64,000 bases of DNA, taken from contig NW_015622544.1 in NCBI RefSeq assembly GCF_000835495.1, forward strand, positions 19,704-83,703, given 5' to 3'. The position numbers were made by a program, and so were the translations under genes. The notes under the pieces are model-generated. The model had not been told where the DNA came from. It saw nothing but the letters and a program-made list of their open reading frames with translations, and did no database searches. This stretch comes from Cladophialophora immunda (Eukaryota > Ascomycota > Eurotiomycetes > Chaetothyriales > Herpotrichiellaceae). This document shows, piece after piece, positions 1 to 11,915 of this stretch; position 1 is the stretch's first letter, and every line of letters starts with the position of its first letter.

Positions 1-232
1 AGAACAGCCCATGCTGCCGGATCTCTTTACAATCGATCGCCCGCGCGCCATGTTAGGTTACCAAATCGTGGGGAACAGTCCATACTGCCGGATGTCTTTG
101 CAATCGATCGCCCGCGCGCCATATTAGGTTGCTAAATCGTGGGGAATAGTCTATGCTGCCGGATGTCTTTGCAATCGATCGCCCGCGCGCCATATTAGGT
201 TACCAAATCGTGGGGAACAGTCCATGCTGCCA
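1..232. repeat. 71-bp tandem minisatellite, about 3.3 copies
   Basis: The motif ATGCTGCCGG and its variants start at 11, 82, 153 and 224, which is an exact 71-bp spacing. Each unit carries an AATCGATCGCCCGCGCGCC block and a TTACCAAATCGTGGGGAA block. Units differ by a few substitutions. The array is cut by the left edge of the window, so its true length is unknown. It is not RIP-depleted, since CA and TG are common. Long forward frames through it (for example 153-935) are by-products of the repeat and not genes. Confidence 0.9.
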
Positions 233-1320
233 AATCCCTCTTCGGTTAGCTATAGGCGTAGATTCTATAGCGTATATAGTCAATGCCAGCGCCTCAGTGG
301 GCCATTATGCGCTATGCTGCGCGGCAAAGTGTTACTCGATCCGTGTCTTGCCGAGGGATTGTCTTCATACGATCGCCAACTGGCGCAGTGCTGCGCAGCA
401 AAGTGTTGCTCGATCTGTGTCTTCCCAGGATATTGTCATCAGTCGATTGCCAACTTGCGTAGTCCTACGCGGCAAAGTGTTGCTCGATCCGTGTGTTGCC
501 AGGAGATTGTCTTCATGCGATCGCCAACTTACGGCACCGTTTACAAAACCTCGTCTACGCCGTGCTCGGCCGCTGCATCTCTCTTTGATCGATCGCCAAC
601 TTGCGGCGTTGCCTGCAGCAAAGCCTCACCTGATCTGTTCCTTCCCGCCACGTCTCTATTTGATCAATTGCCAACCTACGGCGTTATCTGCAGCAAAACC
701 TCCCCTACGCCGTGCTCAGCCGCCAAATCTGTCACCAGTCGATCGCCAACTTACGGCGCCGTTGACAGAACCTCGCCTACGCCGTGCTTGGCCACTGCAT
801 CTCTCTTTGATTGATTGCCAGCTTGTGGCGTTGCCTGCAGCAAAAATCTCTTCTATGCCGTGCGTGGCCGCCAAAATAATCTTTGATCGATTGCGAGCGC
901 CATACTTTGCCGCCAAATCTATGATCGATCGCTAACTGGCGGCGCCGTCTGTACTAAAACCTCTCCTACGCCATACTTAGCCGCCAAATCTCTCTTTGAT
1001 TGATTACCAGCTTGTGGCGTTGCCTACAGCAGAATCTTTTCTGTGCCGTGCTCGGCCGCCAAAACGCTCGTCGATCGATTGCGAGCGCCATGCTTTACCG
1101 CCAAATCTCTCTATAATCGATCGCCAACTTACGACGTAGTCTGCAGCAAAACCTCACCTAATCTGTTCCTTCCCGCCACGTCTCTGTTCGATCAATTACC
1201 AACCTACGGCGTTGTCTACGGCGAAACCTCGCCTACGCCGTGCTCGGCCACTACATCTCTCTTTGATCGGTCGCGAACTTACAGCGTCGTCCCTACGCTT
1301 TCCTCTATAAGTAGTCCTTC
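233..1320. repeat. Degenerate 72-75-bp minisatellite array
   Basis: This continues the 71-bp array with diverged units of 72-75 bp. The GCAAAGTGTT motif recurs at 324, 398 and 472 (74-bp steps). The CCAAC/CCAGC motif recurs at 524, 596, 671, 746 and 818 (72-75-bp steps). Typical pieces are GATCGATCGCCAAC, CCTACGCCGTGCT and GCCTGCAGCAAA. Because most unit lengths are multiples of 3, repetitive open frames with Leu/Arg/Pro/Ala-rich peptides run through it. I do not regard these as coding. The array ends near 1,320. Confidence 0.8.
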
Positions 1321-2184
1321 TTAGTAGAGTCTCCTCCTCTTTAGTCTTAGTTTCCCACCTCTAACTTTAGTTCTAAGTCACTCTTCCTCTTACTTAACTA
1401 ATCCTTTCAAATTCAACCTTCCTTCTCTTCACTACACTTAGAGTCATTATTATTCACCTACTAATCACCACTTGACTCTCTATTAAAGTCTCTATTATCG
1501 AATTCGCTACGACTCTCCTACCTCTTCTTCTGATTGCCAAAAGAAACCTAAGATCCTCTCCCTAAGCCTTACTAATCTCTACCTTAATCGCCTGCATAGA
1601 CCTTACCTTAAGCCTTTCTACTTTATTCACGCTCTAATATAAATAGTAAGTTAACACTACTACCGCCTGATAAACTAATCCTGACTAAGTATAGTGTAGG
1701 AAAGATACCTACGTAGGGGATCAACTTTAACCTCTTTAATATCCTTAGCCTTAACCCATAGAGATACACCCTCAAATAAGCCTAGGATTAAGCCTTAGCT
1801 CTCTTGAAGATCATACACCCTGATAGACTAGTCGGCCAAGAGGAGTTACGGGGTACACTAGAGGAATATCAGGTTGATTAGGGTAAGGTAGGCGTAATCC
1901 TCAACATTGTCAACGATAAGGAGATAACAGAAGGAGCCTAGGATAATATCAAGAAGTTTTGGCTCCGTTACTTAACTACTACCTAGAACCTAAGCGCCTT
2001 GTTAAATGGTTAAAGGAATAAGGTAATACTAAAGTAACCGGATCCTCAGTTCTGGGCGGGTATCCAGAAACTAATAGGATAGAAGGTATAGTCTGCAGAG
2101 CATAACCTATAGACGCTAGGCTAGGACGTTACGGGCGGTACTAGTAACGACCTAGTTAACCTAGATAGCGACTCTGAAAGTGAT

Positions 2185-2418
2185 GTGGAGTTTATAGGCG
2201 AACGGGTAGTAGTTAGGAAGCCAACGGGTGCAAAGAATAAGTCAGGAGGGAATAGGTCGCCAGTAGTGCCCTCAGGAAATAAGTCGCCGGTAGTGCCCTC
2301 AGAGAAGAAGTCGCCGGCACTACCCCTAAGGAAGAAGACGCGTACCCCTGAGAATATGCAGGAGTTTCTCTACCTCATGAGAGAAGGTCATCTAGGAGAC
2401 GGTCTTAGACGAAAGTGA
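2185..2418 (+). pseudogene. Short reading-frame fragment with 27-bp internal repeats
   Basis: An open stretch of 77 codons contains three 27-bp units at 2,251-2,277, 2,278-2,304 and 2,305-2,331. They encode the similar nonapeptides NRSPVVPSG, NKSPVVPSE and KKSPALPLR. The flanks are full of stops, so this is probably a surviving piece of a larger repeat-borne gene such as a mobile-element protein. I recognise no domain. The basic Ser/Pro-rich repeat is compatible with a disordered region. Confidence 0.3.
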
Positions 2419-3229
2419 GCTCCTAGTAGGAGTTAGGCAATTGGGCTAATATGCTATACTTATACACTGGGTGGGTTTGAGCTTACTAGTGAAGGGCCAA
2501 TATTAATAGAGGTCTTTATAGAGATAATTAATATGATTAGTCCCCCTCTCTAGATACTATTTATTGCGCTCATAATTACTGTCTTAGGAACGGTGATTCG
2601 ACAGCACATATTATACTGGGGTTTGGATGGTTGATAATTAACAGGTTGATGATTAGCTAGGGTTAAGAGGCTAGACAGTGTTCAGAGGGTTAGGATCGAG
2701 ATATAATTAGCTAGTCTTCTTTTAGTAGGATAGCCGAGCTAGCCGAGTTTTGCGCGCTATACCTATTTAGGACTAGCTTTATTGACATCAGTTAGTTACG
2801 TGACTAGGATTGGAGTGCGGAGACGCGTCGCACTATAGTCGAGTTCGTTGAAGAGGTGCGCACCATAGTGCAACCCCATTGAATTCTCAACTCAACCAGC
2901 ACTTATACTCTACGTGTGAACTACACGGGACCGGATAGGTAACGAATAGAGAAGGCGATGTATATAGGTTTTGGGTTATTTTGAGCGGTAGAAGGGTAGA
3001 AGATAGGAAGGGAAGAGAATCTGAATCGGTTTTTGAGCCGATACTAATTGGCCCTAGGACCGTTTGAACCTAGTGCATTTGCGGCAAAAACAGTTCAAAA
3101 TAATCGACTCGATTTTGCGCCAAGTCTCCTCCCGCAACCTTAAATTTGTATGGCAATCGACTCGATTTTGCCAGAATATAGTAGCTAGGGATCCGTAGTG
3201 ATAGCTCGCATAATTACCTTAATGAGATA
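2419..3229. other. Partly RIP-free spacer with a 16-bp direct repeat
   Basis: No gene is visible. The sequence AATCGACTCGATTTTG occurs twice, at 3,102-3,117 and 3,155-3,170, 53 bp apart. Both lie in a patch that keeps CA and TG and so escaped mutation. A TGTTCAGAGGG motif near 2,680 resembles an LTR start, but I could not find a matching partner, so no LTR is called. Confidence 0.4.
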
Positions 3230-5050
3230 ACGCTACGCTATAATACCTACTTTAGCTTCCATCCCTTACTTAGTCACCTACTCTAGCGTATATCGAACCT
3301 AATTTATATCCTAGAAGCCATTAACGTTAGTCGATACTAGTAGGAGTAGTCGTTCTTTATTAGTAGTCGGATCTATATCGTACTCGAGCTCGTTATCTTC
3401 GACCCCGTTAATTACCAAGTTAGACTTATATTCCGGGCTATTATCCTCTAAATAGTCATTATCCTTATCGGTTTGCACTTCATCTCGCTCTCTTAGTTCC
3501 TATAGCTAAGCTCTGAAGTCTTTCTAACCGTCATAGTATATCTATAAGATTTCTATAAACGACTATACTAACTAAAGATAGTAGACTACTAGCTCACTTA
3601 CTTTATATAGTAAGAATCGATAGATAATTTTCAACTTCACGCTAAAGCTATAGCCCTTATGATAACTAATAACGATATCTACTAACTTACTATCGATAAA
3701 AATCCCTTGCCCTTCACCCGTACTATTATTATAGTATTAAACGGTTAAGATTTCGGTTCCGCGACCGAGGCTACTACCCGTTATATAGATTAGTACTAGT
3801 AAATCTTTCTTAAACTAATAGACGATATTAAAGTACTTTTTGATCCGGGCCGGACACTAATAAATACTAGACGGGCTATAGTCTACTATAAGATTAGTTA
3901 GAATAAATTATTACTAAAGATAGCTCTTGATGAAGATACGATTATATAACTAGTCTCTATCGTTAACTAAGAGTACACTCCGGTTATCTAATAAAAAGCT
4001 CTAGCCGTTAGCAATATTAGTGAGGTCGTCACGAAGAGCACTCAAATCTAATATAGGAATAGGGGTGCTACCCTTCTAGACGTATCTACGTTAGTCTAAG
4101 TTTAAGAGTAGTAAATCTCAATATAGTTAAGTCCGAGCCTTCTTGACTAGTCCGTACACTATACCTCTTAATTTCAATATAGTAAATTACGTAGTATTAT
4201 ATTAGACCTCATCGTAGTGCTAACTAACCTAACCTTCACTTGCCGTATTTATGTAAATCCGGTGGCTGATTGTCCGAGTATAGTAGAAGAAATCTATTAG
4301 GCTAGGTATGCTGTTGAACTAGGTCAAAGTTATAAAGCGTTACACTATTGACTAAACGAGACTGAAAATCGACGGGGTACGTTACTTAATAGTAGCCTCG
4401 TCCCGGCCTTCGTCACAAAGACGTCGGATCTCGGCTTAATAGTGTTCGTACGTATAGAGTCCTACGATTATGCGAGTGACGATAATTAATCCCAAGAGAA
4501 TCTAGGTATATAACTACGGCCGTTTCTAGACCTATCTTATAGCGTCCTAGCCTAAGACCGCCGCCCCACTCACTAAAGTATTTTGATATTAATAGCTACT
4601 GAGATCGTGATCTAGTAGTGACACCTAAAACGCTAAATACGTCTCTTCCATCCGTCGCTAAGTACTTTAATACTAGCGTTCGTGAAAGAGATCTATAGCC
4701 TATTAGAATGCGGCGAGGCGCTATCTCTACCGGTAGTTAAGACGATAGCCGGGTACGGGATCGTCGCGGTTATATATATACCAGATATAACATAAAATCT
4801 AGATCTAATACTAAGTATAGAGATAGATAGTCTTCTAATGCTATCGGCTATAAAACGGTTTCTCGTTAGATAGTTAGCCGATTTCTTAATAGTTCAATAA
4901 CTAGAGCGCTAATAAACCTATTATCGATAGATAATAAACCCATTAGGCGTAAGAGATTATTGTCGCCGTTATTCGATATACTCGCTAGAGTCCGAGTTTA
5001 CGGGCTTAACTCTCTCCCTCCTCGGCCTTATCCTCGTGACCCTTAAAAGA
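3230..5050 (-). pseudogene. RIP relic A of an OrsD/DUF3505-RecQ-helicase-like gene
   Basis: Reading the minus strand through TAA/TAG as Gln or Trp gives, in order, SIPSLIDFFYYTRTISHRIY (near 4,300), ILKLRGIVYGLVKKAR (near 4,150), LSALRDDLTNIANGQSFLL (near 4,030), and TGSSLGRGTEI followed by ISYHKGYSF and VSELVVYYLQLV (3,800-3,600). These match the conserved order of large fungal OrsD/DUF3505 proteins, which have a C-terminal RecQ-type helicase and the signature (S/T)GxxxRGTE. The helicase half is not visible here, so the copy is truncated at its 3' side near 3,230. The 5' limit is uncertain. A 71-codon open frame at 5,380-5,595 is not assignable. Confidence 0.6.
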
Positions 5051-7199
5051 GGCGGACGGTTCTCGCTAGGGGAGTCAAATTAACTTGGGAAGCTAAGCCC
5101 TCATATAGTGCTAGAGATAATATTCCTATCCGGTCCGCTCTAACTACGTGTTCGCGGTATAGCGATACTCGCTAGTCCTAATGGTCTTCTACCGTTAGTA
5201 TTCTTCTAGAGTATACTGATATTCTATAAGTATCGCTTTCCTACGCTATAGTAGTTCGTCTACCTATAGAACGCCGTAGTCGCCACTTAGGGGTCGAGAT
5301 TAGTCAACAATAAAGAGTCGAGACTACGGTTTGAAATGAAAGAAGGTTTAGTACTATTATCCCTCTACCTATAGTCGATTCAATAGGTGCATTTACTTAG
5401 TGCGAACGTCACCCTCTCGCCTCTACTCATTTCGCTAACCGTATTCATCGGTATAATGCTTTTATATAGACTAAGTAGTCCGAAAAACCTATCTATAACG
5501 CCGCCTATTCTCCTTAACCCTAAGACATTATAATCCATTATTAAAGACTTTAAGCTACGGAAGGTGATAGGTAGTAGGCGTAGGATATCGTACATCGTAG
5601 AGTTCGAGTGCTAGATTAGATAAACTCTCCACCACTTGGACAATTTACTAGCGAACGGCCGGCGAGAGGTGACTATAATACTATTTAAGGTGTCCTAATA
5701 CTTGATTCAGGATAGGATAGAATTGACACTACTAATAGTAAATTATATAGTATTATACCTAATACTTAAAGACACTCTCGAAATGCTCTATCTTTCTAGC
5801 CTCGAAGATAACTATAAAGGGTAATATATGACCTAATTAGCTACTAATATACCTTCAGATATATAGAGTTTTATATTTCTATGCGTATAGTTCGTATAAC
5901 GATAGACGATTATATTAGCTACCGTAACTCTAACCCTTTTTCGTCCATTATCTAGATATCGTTAACGCTACCCTAAGATAACTATAATACGATAACTACG
6001 GCTTCTAGCGCGATATAATTACTCTTAGTGTACTCCTCACACTCGATTTACCCTCCCTATAAATTATTAGCCGGAAATTTCAACGAAAACCATAAACCTT
6101 TGACCTTTGAAAAGTAAATCTTTAACCTCTTTACCCTACTAAGCCCTAGCTACTCTGATTAGGCCATTTAAACCTTGGACCCTACGATGTTTGTACAATA
6201 ATGTCAGTTCTTATTTTCTAACTAAAACCCTCTCCTAACGTAATTAGTACTCTATATATACTCTACTAACCCCCTATACTCGAAATAAATAGAATTCCTA
6301 TCTACTCCCGCGGGACCTTATTTTCTTTAGGCGTTTCTAAGGGTTTCCCCTCTATCTCTATCTTTAACTTAGGCCTAACTACCTATTAAACTCTTATCCT
6401 CTTAAACGTTACTCCGCTACTACGGGACTCTATATTCTTTAGGGTATTTCTAAGGGTTTAACCTACCCTATCTTTAACTTAGGCGTAGTAGCCTATTAAA
6501 ATCCTTTCCTCTTAAAGATTACTCCGTAATTATAAGCCTCTCGTTCTTTTAGATAGGCTACTACTCTAAGTCTTAAACTAAATACTCTCTACTCTTACTT
6601 TTCTTAAACTCCTCGCCTACTAAGATCTACTATAAATCTATCTACTTACTTTAGCTTATTTCTATATAATTAACTACTAGAAACTCTATTATTACTCTAA
6701 CTCTACTTCTTCCTATACTATTATTCTATAACTTTACTCTTATATTACTCTATAAATCCTAGTCTTAGTCTCTTAAATCCTCCCCTCTCCTCTCTTTTTT
6801 ACATACCTACCTCTCTTACCTTTTTATAATTAAATCTTTCCCTTCTCTAACCTAAATAACCCTTTATAACCTCTCCTTATTTCTTCTATAGTGCGTTACT
6901 CTAGTCTACTAATATTAGTCGTAATTACTAAAAAGATATACTATAGCTCTCCTTCTATAGAATCTTAATTACGTTTCGGTATAACCTTATATAGTAAATA
7001 AATCCTAAATATAATCCCTAATTATATATCTAACTCTATTATTATATAGAATAAAACTTTATTAAATATTTAGCTAGATACTTATAATAGAATCACTTAT
7101 CTAACTAATAAATATTTAAATATATCTTTACTTGTCTATATTTATCTCCTAGATAACCTAGACCGTTAAGCGTAATTTATTAGATTATTAAAAATATAG

Positions 7200-7960
7200 C
7201 TCTATTCCCTATTAGAGTAATTCCAGTAATACTCTCTAGGTCTTAGTCTACTTATCTACCTACGTCCTCTATTGTTTTCTCGTGTACCTTATGAGATAGT
7301 TAGACTATAGTCTAATTTCGTCCCTAATTCATTAATCTATCTATCTTCTAGGGGTTCTAGTATAGATAAGGGTGATAATATCTCTAGTAGGTCTAAAACG
7401 CTATAGACTCTACTTATATCGTTAAGTAGATTCTTCTTTATATGCGTTAAGAGAGTTAATACTATCACTTATAATAGACCACTAATAATATAACGCTATT
7501 CCTAAGATAAGGTCCTATCTTCTATATAAAGTAGCGAAGTAGATATATCCCGCTAGTCCTTAATAACTTACCGTACTTCTTTAGGTATAACCTTAAACTA
7601 CTTATCGTATTTCCTTCTACACTATAAGTAGCCCCGGCGTAGGATATACCTCTTATTCGCTAGGTTAGTATAAATTAGTATCTCTATCTACTTTAGGAAA
7701 GCTATATTAACTTTAAAGAGGTAAGTTATCTCTAGATAATAGCGTTACTATACGTTAACTCTCTTTTCCGGTAATAATTTTATATATCCTATCTTTAGAA
7801 GGCCCGGAACTCTAGGCTATTTAAAAATATAGATTAAGCTCTAGGTAACTTATTTAGGGTCAATTTTACGGAGTAGAACGTTACGAAGCGTACTTCTATA
7901 TCCTAGAGGAGAATAACGTTTGAAGAGTTTATCCTCCTATAGTAGCGGGGATATTTTAGC
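7200..7960 (-). pseudogene. RIP relic of a T5orf172/DUF1766 domain gene
   Basis: Read-through of the minus strand from about 7,960 gives VTQSLIYIFKQPRVPGLLK followed by IGYIKLLPEKRV, then IEILIYTNLANKRYILRRGY and a Cys-containing stretch ending FKVIPKEVRQVIKD. This is the layout of the T5orf172 domain, a GIY-YIG-nuclease-like fold common in fungal accessory genomes: a Y-I-(Y/F) strand, PGxxKIGYT, a helix with an RxE/IHxEL-type segment, then a WFEV-like strand. Many in-frame TAA and TAG codons disable it. Its role in fungi is not established. Confidence 0.55.
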
Positions 7961-9377
7961 CTTAACGTAGTTCTTTTAGTATTCTTTAATTAGACTTCTA
8001 AGGATCTTCAATTTCTTAAGTACTCTCTAGTAGGCCTTATATACGCATAGAAGAACGATCTATTTTCTAGTATCTAACTTACCTATCTAACCTCTAAGCT
8101 ATAAGCTCTACTATTACTCCTATTCTAGCTCCTATTAGGTAGTTTAACACTTATAACGTTAAGACTAGTTATACTTTTTATCTAAGGGAAGTATCTTAAT
8201 ATACCGTAGAGCGTCTATTAATAGAGGGATAATATAACCGTAGTAACCGTTTATCTCTATACCGTAACTAGTAGCTAGTTTTAGAATGTTCTTATGTAGG
8301 GACTAAAAGATAAAAGAGTAGGATAAGAAGTTAGCGGATAGATATACTACGTCTACGTTAGGTCTTAATTATTAAAGGTGACTAACTAGTTATTCTCTAG
8401 CCTAAAGAGGTAGATAGTTAGAAGGTAGTTAGTAATGCCCTTAATATATCAAGCTTCTACTGACACTAGTTCCTCTCTAGGTGTTAGAAGTAGACGAAGA
8501 AGAATATATAGAGTATAAATAGTTAATGTACTATTAACGCGAAACTACGTAACAATAGGTATTAGTCTATATACGTGAAAAATAATAGAATTCCCTATTT
8601 AGGGATTCTATTTGCTGAATCAGGAATAAGCTTAATTCTTTCTATAAATGTAAGGTCTTAAATATCTAGATAGTATAGTACGGACCGGTTATTAAGATAA
8701 GATCTATCTTAATATTAAGAGAGGATAGGATAGGATCCTATATAGCTCCCTATTCCGCATTAGCTAATACCTACTTCTTAAATATATATCTACTTATCCT
8801 AGATAATCTATAAATATTAGTTAACTTAGATAGGATTATAACTATAAAAGACTAAGCGAATAAAAGTAGGAGCGTCTTTCCGCTATTTTAGTAGCTCTTT
8901 ACGTAGGCTTAGATACTTATCTATATCTTATAGCTTAAGCTCGTTATTACGCGGCGTATCCCTATTTCTATATATAACCTTAACTTAAACTATTTTACGT
9001 AGTAATTAGTTACTAACTCCTTTATATTTAATCTTTTTTATTATCTTAGGTATATAAAGGACGAGCTAATAGTCTTCGTCCTACGGAAAATACTAAGGAC
9101 GTAGAAACTATAGTATTCTAGTTACTAGGTTAGCGGCGAATAAGGTAGGGTCTTTCTAAGTACCTACGGTAAAATAGCGAGTTTAAGGTACTACGGTAGG
9201 AGTAATAGAGTAAGATACTATAGTTAGTATAAGTATTAATATTAGATCGTATAATAGATTATTAAGATAGCTATCTAGGTAATTACGAGCTATCTAGTAG
9301 TACTCTTAAATTTGAGGATCCCCCTTTTAGAACTATTGTTTAAGCGCCGCGAAGCCTTATTTGATCAGCTTAGGAGT

Positions 9378-9800
9378 CTAGATAAAGGATATCTTATAGC
9401 TAAAGTTAATCCTCCTAGATATCTATTAGCGTTTAGTCATATACTACACTTCTATTATCGCTCGCTTTAAACTACCTATAGGGATAGATAAGATAGTCGT
9501 TAGGGTAATGTATCTAATTAACTAAATTACCCGCCGAAAGCTTAAGCGGACCTAGTAGATACTAGGGACGTATTTAATCTTATTAGAGAGTATAGCGGCG
9601 GTAATAGTGGCTACTTAGTAGTCGACCTTTATAGGTCCGCTTATGAAGTATTAAAGGATATAGCGGAGGATAGAGAACTATATGGAGCCTATAGTTATAA
9701 AACGAGTTTTATTAGTTAAATTAGGGCTAACGGAATACTAGTAGAGCTTATAAGCATAGTCTTACCGCGCTTTAGTCGAGACAGAAAACAATCCTAAAGA
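9378..9800 (+). pseudogene. RIP-broken reading frame, unrecognised
   Basis: One plus-strand frame of about 140 codons is interrupted only by TAA and TAG, never TGA, as expected if CAA, CAG or TGG codons were hit by RIP. Readable pieces include LIAKVNPPRYLLAFSH, LVDTRDVFNLIREYSGGNSG and YLVVDLYRSAYEVLKDIAED. The even spacing of hydrophobic and charged residues looks like a folded domain, but I cannot assign a family. It ends at a TAA at about 9,797. Confidence 0.3.
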
Positions 9801-11623
9801 GTAGGGGGTAATTAGAATCGATATAATTAGTTTAAATTCTCTATATTAATAAGATAATTAGTTAGTGTTCTTATACCTATATTAACCTTTAGATCCTAGG
9901 AAAGACCTATCGCTATAAGAATGGATACTAACTTACGGCCTACTATTTAAGAAGACTTCTTTAATTAGTGAGAAGGTCTAATCTATCTTCTTCGCCTATA
10001 TATATATCTCGACGTTAGTCCTCTTCCTATAAATAGCGTTTAAGGTGACGTTTAATAAACGATATAGTCTATAGAAGCTATAGATCTTAGAAAAAGTCTT
10101 TAAAGAACTTAGTGACGTAAGTTAGCCCTATTATATCTTTACCGCTAAGTTCTTAAAACTAGACGTAAGTATACCGGCTAACGGTAGTAGTAGGCCTATA
10201 GTGATAAGCTAACGCCGCTACGTACATTAGAATTAGTTATTACTTAGGCCCTCGCGGCTATAGAGTTAGGTTTAGGTTCTCTCCTACTACTTGAAGATCT
10301 AGAAGATGCGAGTTAATATATAGTTAGGCCCCTTATTCGATCCTATTAATAGTTTAGAGAGGTTTTATTACGGAACTTATTAAAGAATGAGGAAAGCCAG
10401 TGAAGGCGTAGCTACTAAGTTAGTTAAGGGTAGCGATACTCTCTACTAGAGCGATATCTATACCTTTAGCTTTATAAGTGTCTATACGCTATCTTAGTTC
10501 GTCTAAAGCTACGTTAAATAGTTATATATACCCTACGAGAATACTAGAAAATACGGATAGTCGAAAAGAATAGAGGATAGAGGAGTACTATCTAGATTTA
10601 TAGAGAAAAAACCGTATAAGGTGTAAAATAGACTATAAAATAGTTAGGAAGCGTTAGTAGGGATAAGTAAGATAATTAATCTAGATATAGATAACCTACT
10701 TAAGCTAAAATGGAAACTCTTCTACGTTAATAGTTACGCGTAAACAATACCTCTCTTAGGTGAAGAGTTTCAAGGCCTCCGGGTCCTTAGGCGTATTAAG
10801 TCCTAGAAGCTAATGTTAAAGGCGTTATCGCTTAGCCTAGATGCGGCTGGAGGTAGACGCTTTAGATTTAGGAAGGGTCAAAGCGATAGTCGTAATCCCT
10901 TTAGTTACGAGTAGATTATTCAGTCTATAACGAATACTACGCTTAATATTTAAGTACGCCTAGAAGTAGCAATAGCGTAGCGGGTTAGCGCCGCTATTAA
11001 GATAGCTTATGTTATCCTTTATCACTACGAGGACATTATTATTAAGAAATATAAGAGGTCGCGGAGAGGAGAAATTACTATATATAGGATAAAAGGCTAG
11101 TAGGTAGAATAAGAAATTACGGGCTCCTTAATACTTATAGGTAATAAGATTACGATTAGCGAGGAGATATCGCGTAGGTATACTATTATTAGAAGTAGTG
11201 GCGCTATCTAAGTAGTTAAGATCGATAGTAATAGCGTAGGAAATCAAGCTAATGTTTTAAACTATATATTTCCTCTCTAATTCACTTTATAGCTAAGCGA
11301 GACTAATAGGGTAGAAGTTAGTAGGTATAGCCCTTTCTAAATGACGACCGTTATCCTATTCACCTATCTCCTTAACAGTAGGATCTTCAGGCCTAGGATC
11401 GATAGGTAAGTCAAGCCGTAATTTAGGCTAATTGGGGTGCGAAGGAGATTAAGGATTTATAGCCTTAGTATCTAATTCTACCTTATTCTCGTTAGAGGAC
11501 TCTTTAATAGGTTAGAGGCTCTCCTACTTTAGTATAGACTATAAATAGTTATTAACTTAAATCTTAATATTAATACTATAGTCGTAAGCGTGAAACGTTA
11601 GCTAGTTCTTATACTAAATGTTC

Positions 11624-11823
11624 AGAGGACATAGAGTAGATTGGCTCATAGGATCGTACCCTTTTAGGTAATGTACGTGACTGTTAGGAAGCTTAGTTAA
11701 GTTAACTATCTGAGAGGAGAGAACGCTCTTATATAGATAAAGGAAACACTACTAGATAGTGATAGAAGTACCTCGAAGGTAGATTTCTAATCACTATTAG
11801 TAATCAATCACGTTATAGTAACG
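11624..11823. mobile_element. Possible solo-LTR-like segment
   Basis: The segment begins TGTTCAGAGGACATAG and has a TATA-box-like CTTATATAGATAAAGG about 110 bp in. It is flanked by sequence with no recognisable polyprotein. It keeps more TG and CA than its surroundings. No second copy or primer-binding site was found, so this is a weak call. Confidence 0.25.
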
Positions 11824-11845
11824 CCACCCTTAACGCCACCGCCTA

Positions 11846-11915
11846 TATCACGTGATCTAGTATAGACTAGTAGCGTTAACTAGTCACGTGATAAGACGCT
11901 AGGCCTAATTAGGCC
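11846..11915. other. Cluster of palindromes with two CACGTG cores
   Basis: TATCACGTGA at 11,846-11,855 and its exact reverse complement TCACGTGATA at 11,884-11,893 form a 10-bp inverted repeat. Ten bases further on lies the perfect 14-bp palindrome GGCCTAATTAGGCC (11,902-11,915). CACGTG is the core of bHLH-type sites, but there is no gene nearby for it to control. Terminal or subterminal repeats of a dead element are equally possible. Confidence 0.5.

Noticed and set aside
153..935. 260-codon open frame in the minisatellite
   Set aside because: It follows the tandem units with repetitive Leu/Arg/Pro peptides, no domain, and a second overlapping frame (224-814) is equally open; this is a property of the repeat.
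2677..2930. LTR-like start TGTTCAGAGGG
   Set aside because: No second LTR, primer-binding site or polyprotein could be found nearby.
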